A stretch of 64,000 bases of DNA from Occallatibacter savannae (GTDB lineage Bacteria > Acidobacteriota > Terriglobia > Terriglobales > Acidobacteriaceae): contig NZ_QFFY01000003.1 in assembly GCF_003131205.1 (NCBI RefSeq), positions 62,001-126,000 on the forward strand, written 5' to 3'. Position numbers and translations under genes: made by a program. Shown here piece after piece: positions 25,417-33,825 of this stretch (position 1 is its first letter; each line of letters opens with the position of its first letter). The notes under the pieces were generated by a model. That model searched no databases and had not been told where the DNA came from. It saw only the letters and a list, made by a program, of their open reading frames with translations.

Positions 25417-26415
25417 GTGAGGAAGCACCGCGTGTGGCAGGTTGAGACTTCGGGAGGGCCGTTCATAGAAGTTGAAGTTGTTCGGCCGGCGCCAAAGCCG
25501 GGAGAGGTGCTGGTGCGGATCGCGGCCAGCGGGGTGAACCCGCTGGATACGAAGATCCGGGCGGGCAAGGCGGAACATGCGAAGCAGGCTCTGCCGGCGG
25601 TGCTCGGTCTTGATATGGCGGGGACGGTGGAGGAGGTCGGGGCGGGGGTGACGGAGTTCCGGCCCGGCGAAGCGGTGTTCGGCATGGTGGGAGGCGTCGG
25701 GGGCAGGCAGGGGACGCTCGGGGAATATGTCGCGGCCGATGCGCGGCTGCTTGCGCATAAGCCTAAGACGCTCTCGATGCGGGAGGCTGCGGTGCTTCCT
25801 CTCAGCACGATCACGGCGTGGGAGGGGCTGGTGGATCGGGCCCAGGTGCATGCGGGACAGAAGGTGCTGGTTCACGCCGGAGCGGGTGGAGTGGGACACG
25901 TCTGCGTTCAGATCGCGCGGGCGTTTGGAGCAGATGTGTATGCGACGGTTTCATCCTCGAAGAAACATCTGGTGGAGCAGTATGGCGCGATGCCGGTTGA
26001 CTATCGAGCACTGAGCGTAGACGAATATGTCGAAACGTTCACGGGCGGCGCTGGATTCGACGTCGTGTACGACACGGTGGGTGGAGCGACGATTGACGAA
26101 TCATTCAAGGCGGTGCGCCGGTATACGGGACACGTTGTGAGCTGCCTGGGATGGAGTACGCACTCGCTGGCCCCGCTGTCGTTCCGGGGAGCGACGTATT
26201 CAGGCGTGTTTACGCTCTATCCGATGCTGAGCGGTGTTGGGCTGGAGCGGCATGGCAAGATTCTGCGCAAGGCTGCGGCGCTTGCGGATGAGGGCAAGCT
26301 GAGGCCGCTGCTGAATTCGGAGCGGTTTACGACTGCTGATCTGGATGGGGCTTACGCGGCGGTGGAGGCGGGGTCTACGGGGAAGGTGGTTGTGGAAATG
26401 CAGAATGAACGTTAA
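25417..26415 (+). CDS. Zinc-independent MDR-family NADPH:quinone oxidoreductase
   Basis: 332 residues from GTG with AGGAG upstream. The N-terminal GroES-like half has GEVLVRIAASGVNPLDTKIRAG and VLGLDMAGTVEEVG; the Rossmann half has the coenzyme motif VLVHAGAGGVGHVCVQIARAFGA. The cysteine and glutamate ligands of catalytic zinc in alcohol dehydrogenases are absent, so this is the quinone-reductase branch (QOR-like), reducing quinones or enones with NADPH in the cytoplasm. It is a single-gene unit followed by a perfect hairpin. Confidence 0.9.
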   Translation: MRKHRVWQVETSGGPFIEVEVVRPAPKPGEVLVRIAASGVNPLDTKIRAGKAEHAKQALPAVLGLDMAGTVEEVGAGVTEFRPGEAVFGMVGGVGGRQGTLGEYVAADARLLAHKPKTLSMREAAVLPLSTITAWEGLVDRAQVHAGQKVLVHAGAGGVGHVCVQIARAFGADVYATVSSSKKHLVEQYGAMPVDYRALSVDEYVETFTGGAGFDVVYDTVGGATIDESFKAVRRYTGHVVSCLGWSTHSLAPLSFRGATYSGVFTLYPMLSGVGLERHGKILRKAAALADEGKLRPLLNSERFTTADLDGAYAAVEAGSTGKVVVEMQNER

Positions 26416-26417
26416 GC

Positions 26418-26445
26418 GCATGCAACATTGCGCTCTGTTGCATGC
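26418..26445 (+). terminator. Perfect 10-bp hairpin after the quinone reductase gene
   Basis: GCATGCAACA (26418-26427) and TGTTGCATGC (26436-26445) pair perfectly around an 8-base loop, directly after the stop codon. There is no T-run, so it may be a weak terminator or a binding site. Confidence 0.5.
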
Positions 26446-26500
26446 AAGTACGTGATGGAGCGCACTTCTAACATCATAATCTCTGTTCTAGTTTGGCCTC

Positions 26501-27055
26501 ATGCGGAAGGGTTCAACAAACAACTTGAAGTCACAATTTGTGACTTCAAGTTTGGTGATTCTGGCGGAGCGAGTTGAGCGGCGAATCCTCTCGATCCGAG
26601 GACAGAAGGTGATGCTCAGCACCGATCTTGCCGAGCTTTATGAGGTGGCTCCGAAGGTGCTGATGCAGGCGGTGAAGCGCAATGTCGAGCGCTTTCCAGC
26701 CGACTTCATGTTTCAACTCACGCGCGCAGAGTCGGCCAACTTGAAGTCACAATTTGTGACTTCAAGTTGGGGCGGCGCGCGGCGTTCAACTCCCTATGCA
26801 TTCACCGAGCAGGGTGTGGCCATGCTCTCGAGTGTGCTTCGCAGTGCGCGCGCTGTGCAGGTGAACATCGCGATCATGCGGGCTTTTGTGAAGCTGCGTG
26901 AATTGCTCGCGACACATCACGATCTAGCGAAGCGGCTCGAGGAGTTGGAAAGCAAGTATGACGATCAATTCAAGATCGTCTTCGATGCGATTCGAGGGTT
27001 GATGAGGCCACCGGAGAGACCGCGAAGACGGATCGGATTTGGCGCGAGTGGATGA
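26501..27055 (+). CDS. ORF6N-domain (KilA-N-like) DNA-binding protein
   Basis: 184 residues. After a 20-residue lead comes the ORF6N domain: [40 protein letters not shown], and [21 protein letters not shown], then a coiled-coil-like helix ([23 protein letters not shown]). ORF6N proteins are common in phages and mobile islands and are thought to bind DNA. The peptide [10 protein letters not shown] occurs twice, at residues 8-17 and again inside the domain at about residue 80-89; both are encoded by the same 31-bp perfect palindrome. The N-terminal copy is not part of the usual domain and looks inserted. Confidence 0.88.
   Translation: MRKGSTNNLKSQFVTSSLVILAERVERRILSIRGQKVMLSTDLAELYEVAPKVLMQAVKRNVERFPADFMFQLTRAESANLKSQFVTSSWGGARRSTPYAFTEQGVAMLSSVLRSARAVQVNIAIMRAFVKLRELLATHHDLAKRLEELESKYDDQFKIVFDAIRGLMRPPERPRRRIGFGASG
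26522..26552. repeat. 31-bp perfect palindrome, copy 1
   Basis: Arm AACTTGAAGTCACAA, central T, then its exact reverse complement. It lies in codons 8-18 of the ORF6N gene. Confidence 0.95.
26738..26768. repeat. 31-bp perfect palindrome, copy 2
   Basis: Identical to copy 1 including the central T, in the same reading frame, within the ORF6N domain coding region. Confidence 0.95.
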
Positions 27056-27145
27056 AGGGCAGTCGGCCGATCCCAGATCTCAGAAGCGAGATGTGGGGGC
27101 ACCCCAAGCTTGCGCATCTATAATCCTCGACGGAGAATCAAGGGG

Positions 27146-28230
27146 ATGGCTTGGGCAAAGCACCAATACACCAAGGGACAAATCGATCGAGCAGGAGACA
27201 TACTCTCGCACGAGAATCCCTTCGAAAACAACCCCCTCGGAGCAGATGAGTACTTCGAAGCCATTGACATCGTCAACAACTGGCGCGCAGTTCATGGCTA
27301 TCCCCTCCAGCAAATGAAAATGGCGCTAAAACGACGGGCTAAGCGCATATGCCCTTCAGCGATCATTGCTCAAAGGCTCAAAAGATTGGTCTCGATTCGG
27401 CTCAAGCTCCGGTTGAGTCGAGAGGCGGGACATCATCCGACTCTCTCACAGATGCAGGATATTGGAGGGTGCCGAGCGGTCCTTCAGACCGTGCACCAGG
27501 TCCGGCAGGTAGAGAAACTGTTCCAAGATGCATCGAAGAAGAGCCCCAATCGAGGGCCTCAGTTTTCAAAGTCCTTCGACTACATCTCTCATCCAAAAAC
27601 TAACGGGTATCGCAGCCTGCATTTGATCTACCGATTCAGATCCGATTCCGAAGAACACTCCTGTTATAACGGGCAGAGGATCGAAATTCAATTGAGGTCC
27701 AAGCCCCAGCACTACTGGGCAACAGCTGTTGAAACTTATTCGACATTCTCCGGAGAGCTCTAAAGTCCAACATTGGCTCGGAAGAGTGGAAACGATTCTT
27801 CGCACTGGCCTCGTCTACCATTGCGATCTCTGAGAGGACGTCAACTGTACCGGGAACGCCTGAGACTCTGGAGGAAATCGTTCCCGAGCTCCGCAGTCTA
27901 TATGTAGAACTGAATGTTCATAACGTACTTAGCGGTTGGTCAGCCGCAACGAAGTGGACGAAAGAACAAGCTGACAGAGAGATTCAAGAAGCAGAGCTTT
28001 TTCTGTTGGTACTTGATCCGGAGAAGTTCTCTGTGACGGTCTATCCCTTCAAAAAGGACCAGGTCGCAGCAGCTAACGCGAGCTATGCGGAAATCGAGAA
28101 GGAGCACCCCGAACTGCAAGCGGTTCTGGTGTCTGTTGATTCTCTTGCCGCCCTTCGGACTGCATATCCAAACTACTTTCTCGATACGAGCGCCTTTATT
28201 GAAATGATCGAAAAGACAATTTCGTATTGA
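27146..28230 (+). pseudogene. RelA/SpoT-domain (alarmone synthetase-like) gene broken by a one-base frameshift
   Basis: ATG 27146 (AAGGGG upstream) opens 205 codons ending TAA at 27761-27763. They carry the synthetase motifs: RLKRLVSIRLKLRL, MQDIGGCRAVL, FDYISHPKTNGYRSLHL, then IEIQLRSKPQHYWATAVE. From there the -1 frame continues without any stop to 28230 (SEEWKRFFALASST, VPELRSLYVELNVHNVLSGW, LLVLDPEKFSVTVYPF in outline), which fits the C-terminal half of stand-alone RelA/SpoT proteins. One extra G after GGAGAG at about 27757 would give one protein of 361 residues. Such proteins make or mimic (p)ppGpp; some are toxins. As it stands, the first half retains the catalytic region and might still act. 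Confidence 0.85.
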
Positions 28231-28418
28231 GATTAGAATGGCCGGCTCGATGAGGACAGTGAGGTCGTCTCGAACATCATGGGCTAAAAAGTTTCGTGAT
28301 CGACGCCTCACGAGTGTCAGTATTCCCGTTTATAACGGATGAGCACCATCCGATGGAGGAATGGCTTTGCTGTGCTGCGTGATGCGTTGAAGGGAAGCGC
28401 TGCGCCAATCACGCGAAA

Positions 28419-28568
28419 GCAAAAGCAGATCCTTCGCTTACCACCCCCGAACTGAAGAAAACGTTCGGGACCCCGTGCGCTCAGGATGACAGCCTTGTGG
28501 TTGTTGGCCTTATGAGGACGACTGGGGCGCAATTGGGCTAGGGTTCAGATGGATTGTTCCACGAGCAT
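28419..28568. repeat. Dispersed repeat, copy A of a 150-bp duplicated block
   Basis: Starts GCAAAAGCAGATCCTTCGCT, includes GTGCGCTCAGGATGACAG and continues with TGAGGACGACTGGGGCG and a GGATGGA...CACGAG end. Its first 74 bases are the inverted form of 11649-11722. Confidence 0.75.
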
Positions 28569-28764
28569 GAACTGCGGGTCCCTCGCCTGCGCTCGGGATG
28601 ACAGTCGGGGTGGTTCATGAGCGGTTTGGATCACACGCTCCATGTTGCCGGCGTCCGGACCTGCAGGTCATGGCGTATTCGCTTCGAGTCTTCAGCAGCA
28701 TGAAGGCTGCTGCTCGCTCCCGGTCGATTCCTGAGTGATGAGGAAGAGGGTCCGGCACAGGCTG

Positions 28765-28795
28765 AACTTGAAGTCACAAATTGTGACTTCAAGTT
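28765..28795. repeat. 31-bp perfect palindrome, copy 3
   Basis: Same arms as copies 1 and 2 with central A instead of T, that is, the same sequence on the other strand. It lies outside any gene, between the two repeat blocks. Confidence 0.95.
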
Positions 28796-28828
28796 TTCAC
28801 TCTGTGGTCCACTCGAGTCGAAAGGAAG

Positions 28829-28977
28829 AGCAAAAGCAGATCCTTCGCTTACCACCCCCACGCTGAAGAAAACGCGTGGGGCCCCGTGCGCTCAGGATGA
28901 CAGCGTTGTTGTGTTTGCGGTGTGAGGACGACTGCGGCGTTGTTGGGCTCGGGTTCGGATGGACAATATCACGAGTA
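28829..28977. repeat. Dispersed repeat, copy B of a 150-bp duplicated block
   Basis: Matches copy A over its whole length with scattered substitutions, 410 bases further on. The first 75 bases are almost identical to the inverted element at 11649-11722. The whole 28231-29004 spacer holds no supportable gene. Confidence 0.75.
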
Positions 28978-29004
28978 AGACGGACGAGTGATGCTCGTTA
29001 GATT

Positions 29005-29153
29005 CCCGCCCAAGCATAGCTTGGACGGGGCACCCACGGTTTGTGGCCGAACAGTTCTCTGTTCCCGCCCTAGCAAAGCTAGGACGGGGCACCCACAATG
29101 ATGGTTGAAGTCCTTCGTTACCGCCGAGGTGGAGCTTGGATGGGGCACCCGTC
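29005..29153. repeat. REP-like hairpin cluster downstream of the RAYT gene
   Basis: Two good copies (29005-29037 and 29064-29096) of CCCGCCC, a short inverted repeat around GCAAAGC or GCATAGC, then GGACGGGGCACCCAC; a degenerate third copy is at 29120-29153. The stem CTAG-x-AGCTAG-type pairing gives a small imperfect hairpin with a conserved GGGGCACCC foot. Confidence 0.85.
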
Positions 29154-29161
29154 GTTATGAT

Positions 29162-29716
29162 TTACTTGCTAAGGTTGAACTGGCTCGCGGGTTTTTTGCG
29201 AACAATGAGGCGGACACCGTTCTTCTCTCGTCTCTGGACGGTCCACTCTGATTCAATTCCGACAACACCCTCCAATCCCGTTGCATAGTGTCGGAAGCTT
29301 GACCATTCCCAGTCTTCAGGTTTGTCCACCAAACCGCGACGGACTGGATTGCGATGAATGTACCGGAGCTTCTCGATGCGCTTCTCTTCGCTCCAAACAT
29401 TGAAGTCGTAGTAGCGCGCCTGCCAATACGGTTCTCGGGCTCGAAGTGCGAGCTTTCGAGATACAGACTGTTTGAGTGCTTGCAGAGCGGTCGAGAGCGG
29501 GCCCGCGTCCGGTTCTGAGAGAAGAAGATGAACGTGCTCCGGCATGACGACATAGCCTGCCACGCAGAATCCATAGGCGAGACGGGTCAGTTCCAGAGAT
29601 CTTTCGAAGACGGCGCGAGCGTGGACCTCCAAGAGCTTCGGCTGTCTTTGGTAACAACTGAAAGTGATGAAGTGGAGTTGTGAGGCTTGCTGAATCCTGC
29701 GGAGTCCCGAGGGCAT
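29162..29716 (-). CDS. REP-associated tyrosine transposase (RAYT, Y1/IS200-like)
   Basis: 184 residues. It has the HUH nuclease core of the IS200/RAYT family: FITFSCYQRQP at the start, VMPEHVHLLLSEP with the HUH histidines, a helix with the catalytic tyrosine region (LKQSVSRKLALRAREPYWQARYYDFNV in outline), and KLRYIHRNPVRRGLV with WEWSSFRHY typical of RAYTs. Known of the family: single-strand nicking of REP hairpins. It is flanked on both sides by hairpins sharing GGACGGGGCACCCAC, the layout of a REPtron. The gene looks intact. Confidence 0.92.
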   Translation of the reverse strand: MPSGLRRIQQASQLHFITFSCYQRQPKLLEVHARAVFERSLELTRLAYGFCVAGYVVMPEHVHLLLSEPDAGPLSTALQALKQSVSRKLALRAREPYWQARYYDFNVWSEEKRIEKLRYIHRNPVRRGLVDKPEDWEWSSFRHYATGLEGVVGIESEWTVQRREKNGVRLIVRKKPASQFNLSK

Positions 29717-29774
29717 GATTGCAGGATGTATCTGAGAAGGCCGATCTGTCTGTGATTGTGGAGACTCCCGTCAA

Positions 29775-29866
29775 CCCGCCCTAGCAGAGCTAGGACGGGG
29801 CACCCACTGTTGTTGCCGATGAGGTTTATTGTTCCCGCCCTAGCAAAGCTAGGACGGGGCACCCAC
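29775..29866. repeat. REP-like hairpin pair upstream of the RAYT gene
   Basis: Copies at 29775-29807 and 29834-29866 match the downstream ones, with core CTAGCAAAGCTAGGACGGGG or CTAGCAGAGCTAG followed by CACCCAC. All five copies in this locus point the same way. Confidence 0.88.
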
Positions 29867-29891
29867 TTCTTGGAGAGGCTTCAATGAAAGC

Positions 29892-29921
29892 AGAACGGCC
29901 ACCCTTGGGGGTGGCCGTTCT
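29892..29921 (-). terminator. Strong hairpin after rpsA
   Basis: AGAACGGCCACCC (29892-29904) and GGGTGGCCGTTCT (29909-29921) form a perfect 13-bp stem with a 4-base loop, 24 bases beyond the rpsA stop codon. On the minus strand TGCTTTC follows, a weak T-run. Confidence 0.8.
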
Positions 29922-29945
29922 GGTGTGCCGGATAAGAACGAGTGA

Positions 29946-31892
29946 TTACCGCTCGTTCTTGCGCCAGTTGATGAGGTCGCCGAGGGTGGTGGTGGAGCTG
30001 GAGACGGGCGCCTTGTGGGCGTGCTCCTTGTAGCTCTCGACCTGGGCGCGGCTGGCTTCGTGGCCGCTGACCGCGCGAAGGCTGAGACCCACCTTCTTCT
30101 CTTCGACGTTGATCTTGATGATCTTGAACTCGTGCTCCTGGCCGACTTCGAGCTTGGAGGCTTCGCCGGGCATTTCGCTGGCTTCAGAGATGTGGCAGAG
30201 GCCTTCAACGCCCTCGGCAATTTCAACGAAAGCGCCGAACTGCGCGGTCCGGAGGACCTTGCCGTGGACCACATCGCCGACGCGGTGAGTAGCGAAGAAG
30301 CTCTCCCACACATCGGGCTGAAGCTGCTTGATGCCGAGGCTCAGGCGGCGGTTCTGCGGCTCAACGCCGAGAACGACTGCCTTGACCTTCTCGCCCTTCT
30401 TGACGACTTCAGAAGGATGCTTGACGCGCTTGGTCCAGCTCAGGTTGGAGACGTGGACGAGGCCGTCGATGCCATCCTCGATTTCGATGAAGGCGCCGAA
30501 GTCGGTGAGGTTGCGAACGCGACCCTCGACGACGGTTCCGGCGGGATAGCGCTCGGTGAGGTTCTCCCACGGGTTCTCGAGGAGCTGCTTCATGCCGAGC
30601 GAGATGCGGCGGTCGGCGGGGTTGACGCTGAGGACAACCGTGTCGACCTCGTCGCCGGGCTTGACCAGCTTGGAGGGGTGCTTGAGGCGCTTGGACCAGG
30701 TCATCTCAGAGAGGTGAACCAGGCCTTCAATGCCCTGCTCGAGCTCGACGAACGCGCCGTAGTCGGTGACGGACAGGACGCGGCCGTGGACGTGTGCTCC
30801 CACGGGGTAGCGCTCAGAGGCATCGAGCCACGGGTCGGGCGTGAGCTGCTTGAAGCCGAGCGAGACGCGCTGCTTCTCTTTGTCGAACTTGAGCACCTTG
30901 ACCTGGATCTCGTCGCCGACGTTGACCAGATCGCGGGGGTGGGTGAGGCGTCCCCAGCTCATGTCGGTGATGTGAAGGAGGCCGTCGATGCCGCCGAGGT
31001 CGACGAACGCGCCGTAGTCGGTGAGGTTCTTGACGGTGCCGGTGAGAATAGCGCCCTCGCCGAGGTGCTCGAGGGTGGTGGAGCGCTTGGCGTTCTGCTC
31101 TTCCTCGAGGATCTCTTTGCGGGAGACGACGACGTTGCCGCGCTTTTTGTTGAGCTTGATGACGCGGACTTCGATCTGCTGGCCGAGATAGCCGTCGAGG
31201 TTGCGGACGGGACGGATCTCAAGCTGCGAGCCGGGCAGGAAGGCCTTCATGCCGATGTCGACGGTGAGGCCACCCTTGACGCGGCTGACGACGGTGCCGA
31301 TGACCGGAGTCTTGTCGTTGGCATGCTTTTCGATGGTGTCCCACACGCGGAGGCGCTGGGCTTTCTCGTAGCTGACGAGATAGCCGCCCTCGGGCTCTTC
31401 GCGTTCGATGACCACGTCGATGACTTCGCCGGGCTGGAACTTGACTGCGCCAGTGTGGTCGGTGACCTGCTCGAGGGGCACGAGGCCCTCGGACTTGAGG
31501 CCGACATCGACCACGAGGTGTTTCTCAGTCTGCTTGACGACGGTGCCGGAGACGATTTTGTCTCCGTAGGCCTCGACGGCAGCAGCTTCAGCGGCCTGCT
31601 CGCGCTCGAAAGCCTCGAGGGCAGCTGAGAAGTCTTCATTGGATTCGGCGCTGTGGTCGGCCTGGGCTGCAGAGTGTTGGTGCGTTTCTGCAGGGGCGGC
31701 CTGGGCTACAGGCTCGGTTGAGGCATCGGCGTCCAGCGCTGGGGCAGCAATATGTTGTGCTTCGGCGGTCTCGGGGTTGGACGTGGATTCGGACGGCTGA
31801 GCTTCGAGCTCAGTCGCAGGTTCGAGCGTTGGGGTTTCGAGTTCGGTGTTCAGGGTTATGCTCTCGGGTTCTGGATTGAGGACGTTTGGCAT
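29946..31892 (-). CDS. rpsA: 30S ribosomal protein S1
   Basis: 648 residues from the ATG preceded by GGAG at 9 bases; a longer frame upstream lacks this signal. An acidic, alanine/glutamate-rich N-terminal region of about 110 residues is followed by six S1 (OB-fold) domains; examples are GTVKNLTDYGAFVDLGGIDGLLHITDMSW and GRVRNLTDFGAFIEIEDGIDGLVHVS in outline. S1 binds mRNA on the 30S subunit and helps initiation. The long acidic N-terminus is longer than in E. coli S1. Followed by a strong terminator; monocistronic. Confidence 0.95.
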   Translation of the reverse strand: MPNVLNPEPESITLNTELETPTLEPATELEAQPSESTSNPETAEAQHIAAPALDADASTEPVAQAAPAETHQHSAAQADHSAESNEDFSAALEAFEREQAAEAAAVEAYGDKIVSGTVVKQTEKHLVVDVGLKSEGLVPLEQVTDHTGAVKFQPGEVIDVVIEREEPEGGYLVSYEKAQRLRVWDTIEKHANDKTPVIGTVVSRVKGGLTVDIGMKAFLPGSQLEIRPVRNLDGYLGQQIEVRVIKLNKKRGNVVVSRKEILEEEQNAKRSTTLEHLGEGAILTGTVKNLTDYGAFVDLGGIDGLLHITDMSWGRLTHPRDLVNVGDEIQVKVLKFDKEKQRVSLGFKQLTPDPWLDASERYPVGAHVHGRVLSVTDYGAFVELEQGIEGLVHLSEMTWSKRLKHPSKLVKPGDEVDTVVLSVNPADRRISLGMKQLLENPWENLTERYPAGTVVEGRVRNLTDFGAFIEIEDGIDGLVHVSNLSWTKRVKHPSEVVKKGEKVKAVVLGVEPQNRRLSLGIKQLQPDVWESFFATHRVGDVVHGKVLRTAQFGAFVEIAEGVEGLCHISEASEMPGEASKLEVGQEHEFKIIKINVEEKKVGLSLRAVSGHEASRAQVESYKEHAHKAPVSSSTTTLGDLINWRKNER

Positions 31893-32683
31893 GACAGCAA
31901 GCTCCGCGATTCCTGCCCCGGCGACGGGCCTTGCGGTTGGCCGACGGGTCGCATCCGATGTCACGGTGAACGAAGGATGCGGGTAGCGCGCTCTCCTGAT
32001 GGCTGGGGCCTGTGAGCAATGGCATTTCACAGGGACGGGGTTTCGGGCCAGAAAACTGGCTTGGAAACGACTCGTCCGCAAGGGAAATACCAGGCAGGCG
32101 ACGGCTGGCTGGAAGGCGGCCGCAGCTAACTGCTGGAATCCGCGCAGGAAGCTACGCTTTCAAGTGTAGCAATGGTCAGAATTTTCAGTCAATCCAACGC
32201 TTTGGGCAGGGGCTTGCCGCGGCCTTCGGCTGGAGGGGTTGGCTACGTATTTGATGAGGGAGGGGGCGAGTTGGACTCAGGCGCGGGACTGTGGCTCATT
32301 CGCCGGGATTGGCGGAGTTTGGGGAGGTCTGGAAGGACGTGTCCGCTGCGGAGTTCAGCAGCCGACCCGAATTCGCTTCTCAGTATTTGATGGCGAACCT
32401 CCGGGGTGGAGTGGGGGAACGTGGAGAGCGACTCTTTCCTGACCAGCCTTCAAGAGTGCTGATATCTGATGCGAGCGGGGTGAGGAATGTACAAACAACC
32501 CGCTTGGGTTTTGGGGCGTCTCAACTTACGCCAGCCTTCGTGGTAAGCCCTTATCGCCACGTGCACGACGACTGTGTTTTGCGGAGATTCTAAGCTCGGT
32601 GTCGTCGCGATCGGATTCGGCGGCCCTATACCTAACTTTTTTATGTCGCGCAGATCAGGGTCCTACCGAATCAGGAGCAGTCG
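31893..32683. other. Divergent spacer between rpsA and the glycan operon
   Basis: About 790 bases with no supportable gene; several overlapping short frames look like noise. It must contain the rpsA promoter and the promoter of the plus-strand operon. A TATACC/TAACTTTTTTATG segment at 32627-32645 lies about 45 bases before the first operon gene. Confidence 0.5.
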
Positions 32684-33781
32684 ATGCACATCGTCATTTT
32701 TGGGCTGACCGTTTCCTCATCGTGGGGGAACGGGCACGCGACGCTGTGGCGTGCGCTGCTGAAGGCTCTTGCCAAGCGAGGCCATACCGCCAGCTTCTAC
32801 GAACACGATGTTTCGTATTATGCGGATAATCGCGATGACTGGGCTCCGCCGCGCGGAATTGATTTGAAGCTCTACAACTCGCTGGAGGAGATTCGCGGGC
32901 GGGCGTTGCGGGATCTGAACTCAGCTGACGTCGGAATGTTTACGAGCTACTGCCCGGATGGGGCGGCAGCCGCGGAGCTGATTCTGAGCTCGCGCGCGGA
33001 GATCAAGTGCTTCTACGATCTCGATACGCCGGTCACTCTGACGGCGCTGGCGAACGGCGAGACGGTGGCGTACCTGCCGCCGGATGGGCTGGGAGACTTT
33101 GATCTTGTCCTGAGCTATACCGGGGGCCGGGCACTCAGCGAGTTGCAGTCGAGGCTGGGCGCGCGGACGGTTGCGCCTCTATATGGATCGGTGGATCCCG
33201 AAGCGCACTTCCCTGTTCCTTCGCTCGATCAGTACCGCGGGATTCTCTCGTATCTGGGTACGTTTGCGAGCGATCGGCAGCAGGCTCTGGAGATGTTGTT
33301 CCTAGATCCGGCGCGGCGGCTGCGGAACGAGACTTTTCAGCTTGCGGGAGCCCAGTATCCAGAGTCGTTTTCGTCGCTGCCGAATGTGGCATTTGTGCCG
33401 CACCTGGCTCCGCAGCTTCACCCCGCGTTCTTCTGCTCGTCGCGAGCCACGCTGAATATCACGCGGAGAGTGATGGCGGAGTACGGATATTGCCCGTCGG
33501 GAAGGCTCTTCGAGGCTGCGGCTTGCGGCGTTCCGATTGTGAGCGACGGGTGGGATGGGCTGGAAATGTTCCTGACGCCCGGGCAGGAGATACTGCGCGT
33601 CGACACGAGTGAGGACGTGATTGAAGCGCTCTCGTTGCCTGAGGCCGAGCTGCGGCGCATTGCAGAAGCCGCTCGCGAACGTGTGCTGGCCAACCATACT
33701 GCAGAACGGCGCGTCATGGAGTTGGAAGGAATTTGCGAAGGCGTGAGCGATCGCGTGCAAGCAGCGACCGAACTGCAGTGA
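32684..33781 (+). CDS. CgeB-like glycosyltransferase (first of four)
   Basis: 365 residues. GT-B fold: an N-terminal domain opening HIVIFGLTVSSSWGNGHAT, and a C-terminal Glyco_trans_1_2-type domain (SYLGTFASDRQQALE; HPAFFCSSRATLNITR; GRLFEAAACGVPIVSDGWDGLEMFL). This C-terminal pattern is that of CgeB/YkvP-type proteins involved in spore crust glycosylation in Bacillus. Likely cytosolic transfer from a nucleotide sugar. The N-terminal SSWGNGHAT is shared with the paralogue at 37057-38220, and a related form with the other two. First gene of the five-gene plus-strand operon. Confidence 0.85.
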   Translation: MHIVIFGLTVSSSWGNGHATLWRALLKALAKRGHTASFYEHDVSYYADNRDDWAPPRGIDLKLYNSLEEIRGRALRDLNSADVGMFTSYCPDGAAAAELILSSRAEIKCFYDLDTPVTLTALANGETVAYLPPDGLGDFDLVLSYTGGRALSELQSRLGARTVAPLYGSVDPEAHFPVPSLDQYRGILSYLGTFASDRQQALEMLFLDPARRLRNETFQLAGAQYPESFSSLPNVAFVPHLAPQLHPAFFCSSRATLNITRRVMAEYGYCPSGRLFEAAACGVPIVSDGWDGLEMFLTPGQEILRVDTSEDVIEALSLPEAELRRIAEAARERVLANHTAERRVMELEGICEGVSDRVQAATELQ

Positions 33782-33825
33782 TCAAGCACGAAAGCTTGAG
33801 ACGCATTTTTCATTGAGGGCTGCGT

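Noticed and set aside
29005..29866. CRISPR array
   Set aside because: The repeats are unevenly spaced, flank a transposase and match REP hairpins, and no cas gene is present.
30015..31628. 537-codon open frame on the plus strand opposite rpsA
   Set aside because: It mirrors the S1 gene in a GC-rich genome; rich in Asp/Val/Leu/Glu without any domain pattern.
32291..32593. Small gene between rpsA and the glycan operon
   Set aside because: Three overlapping frames are equally open, with no ribosome binding site or domain.
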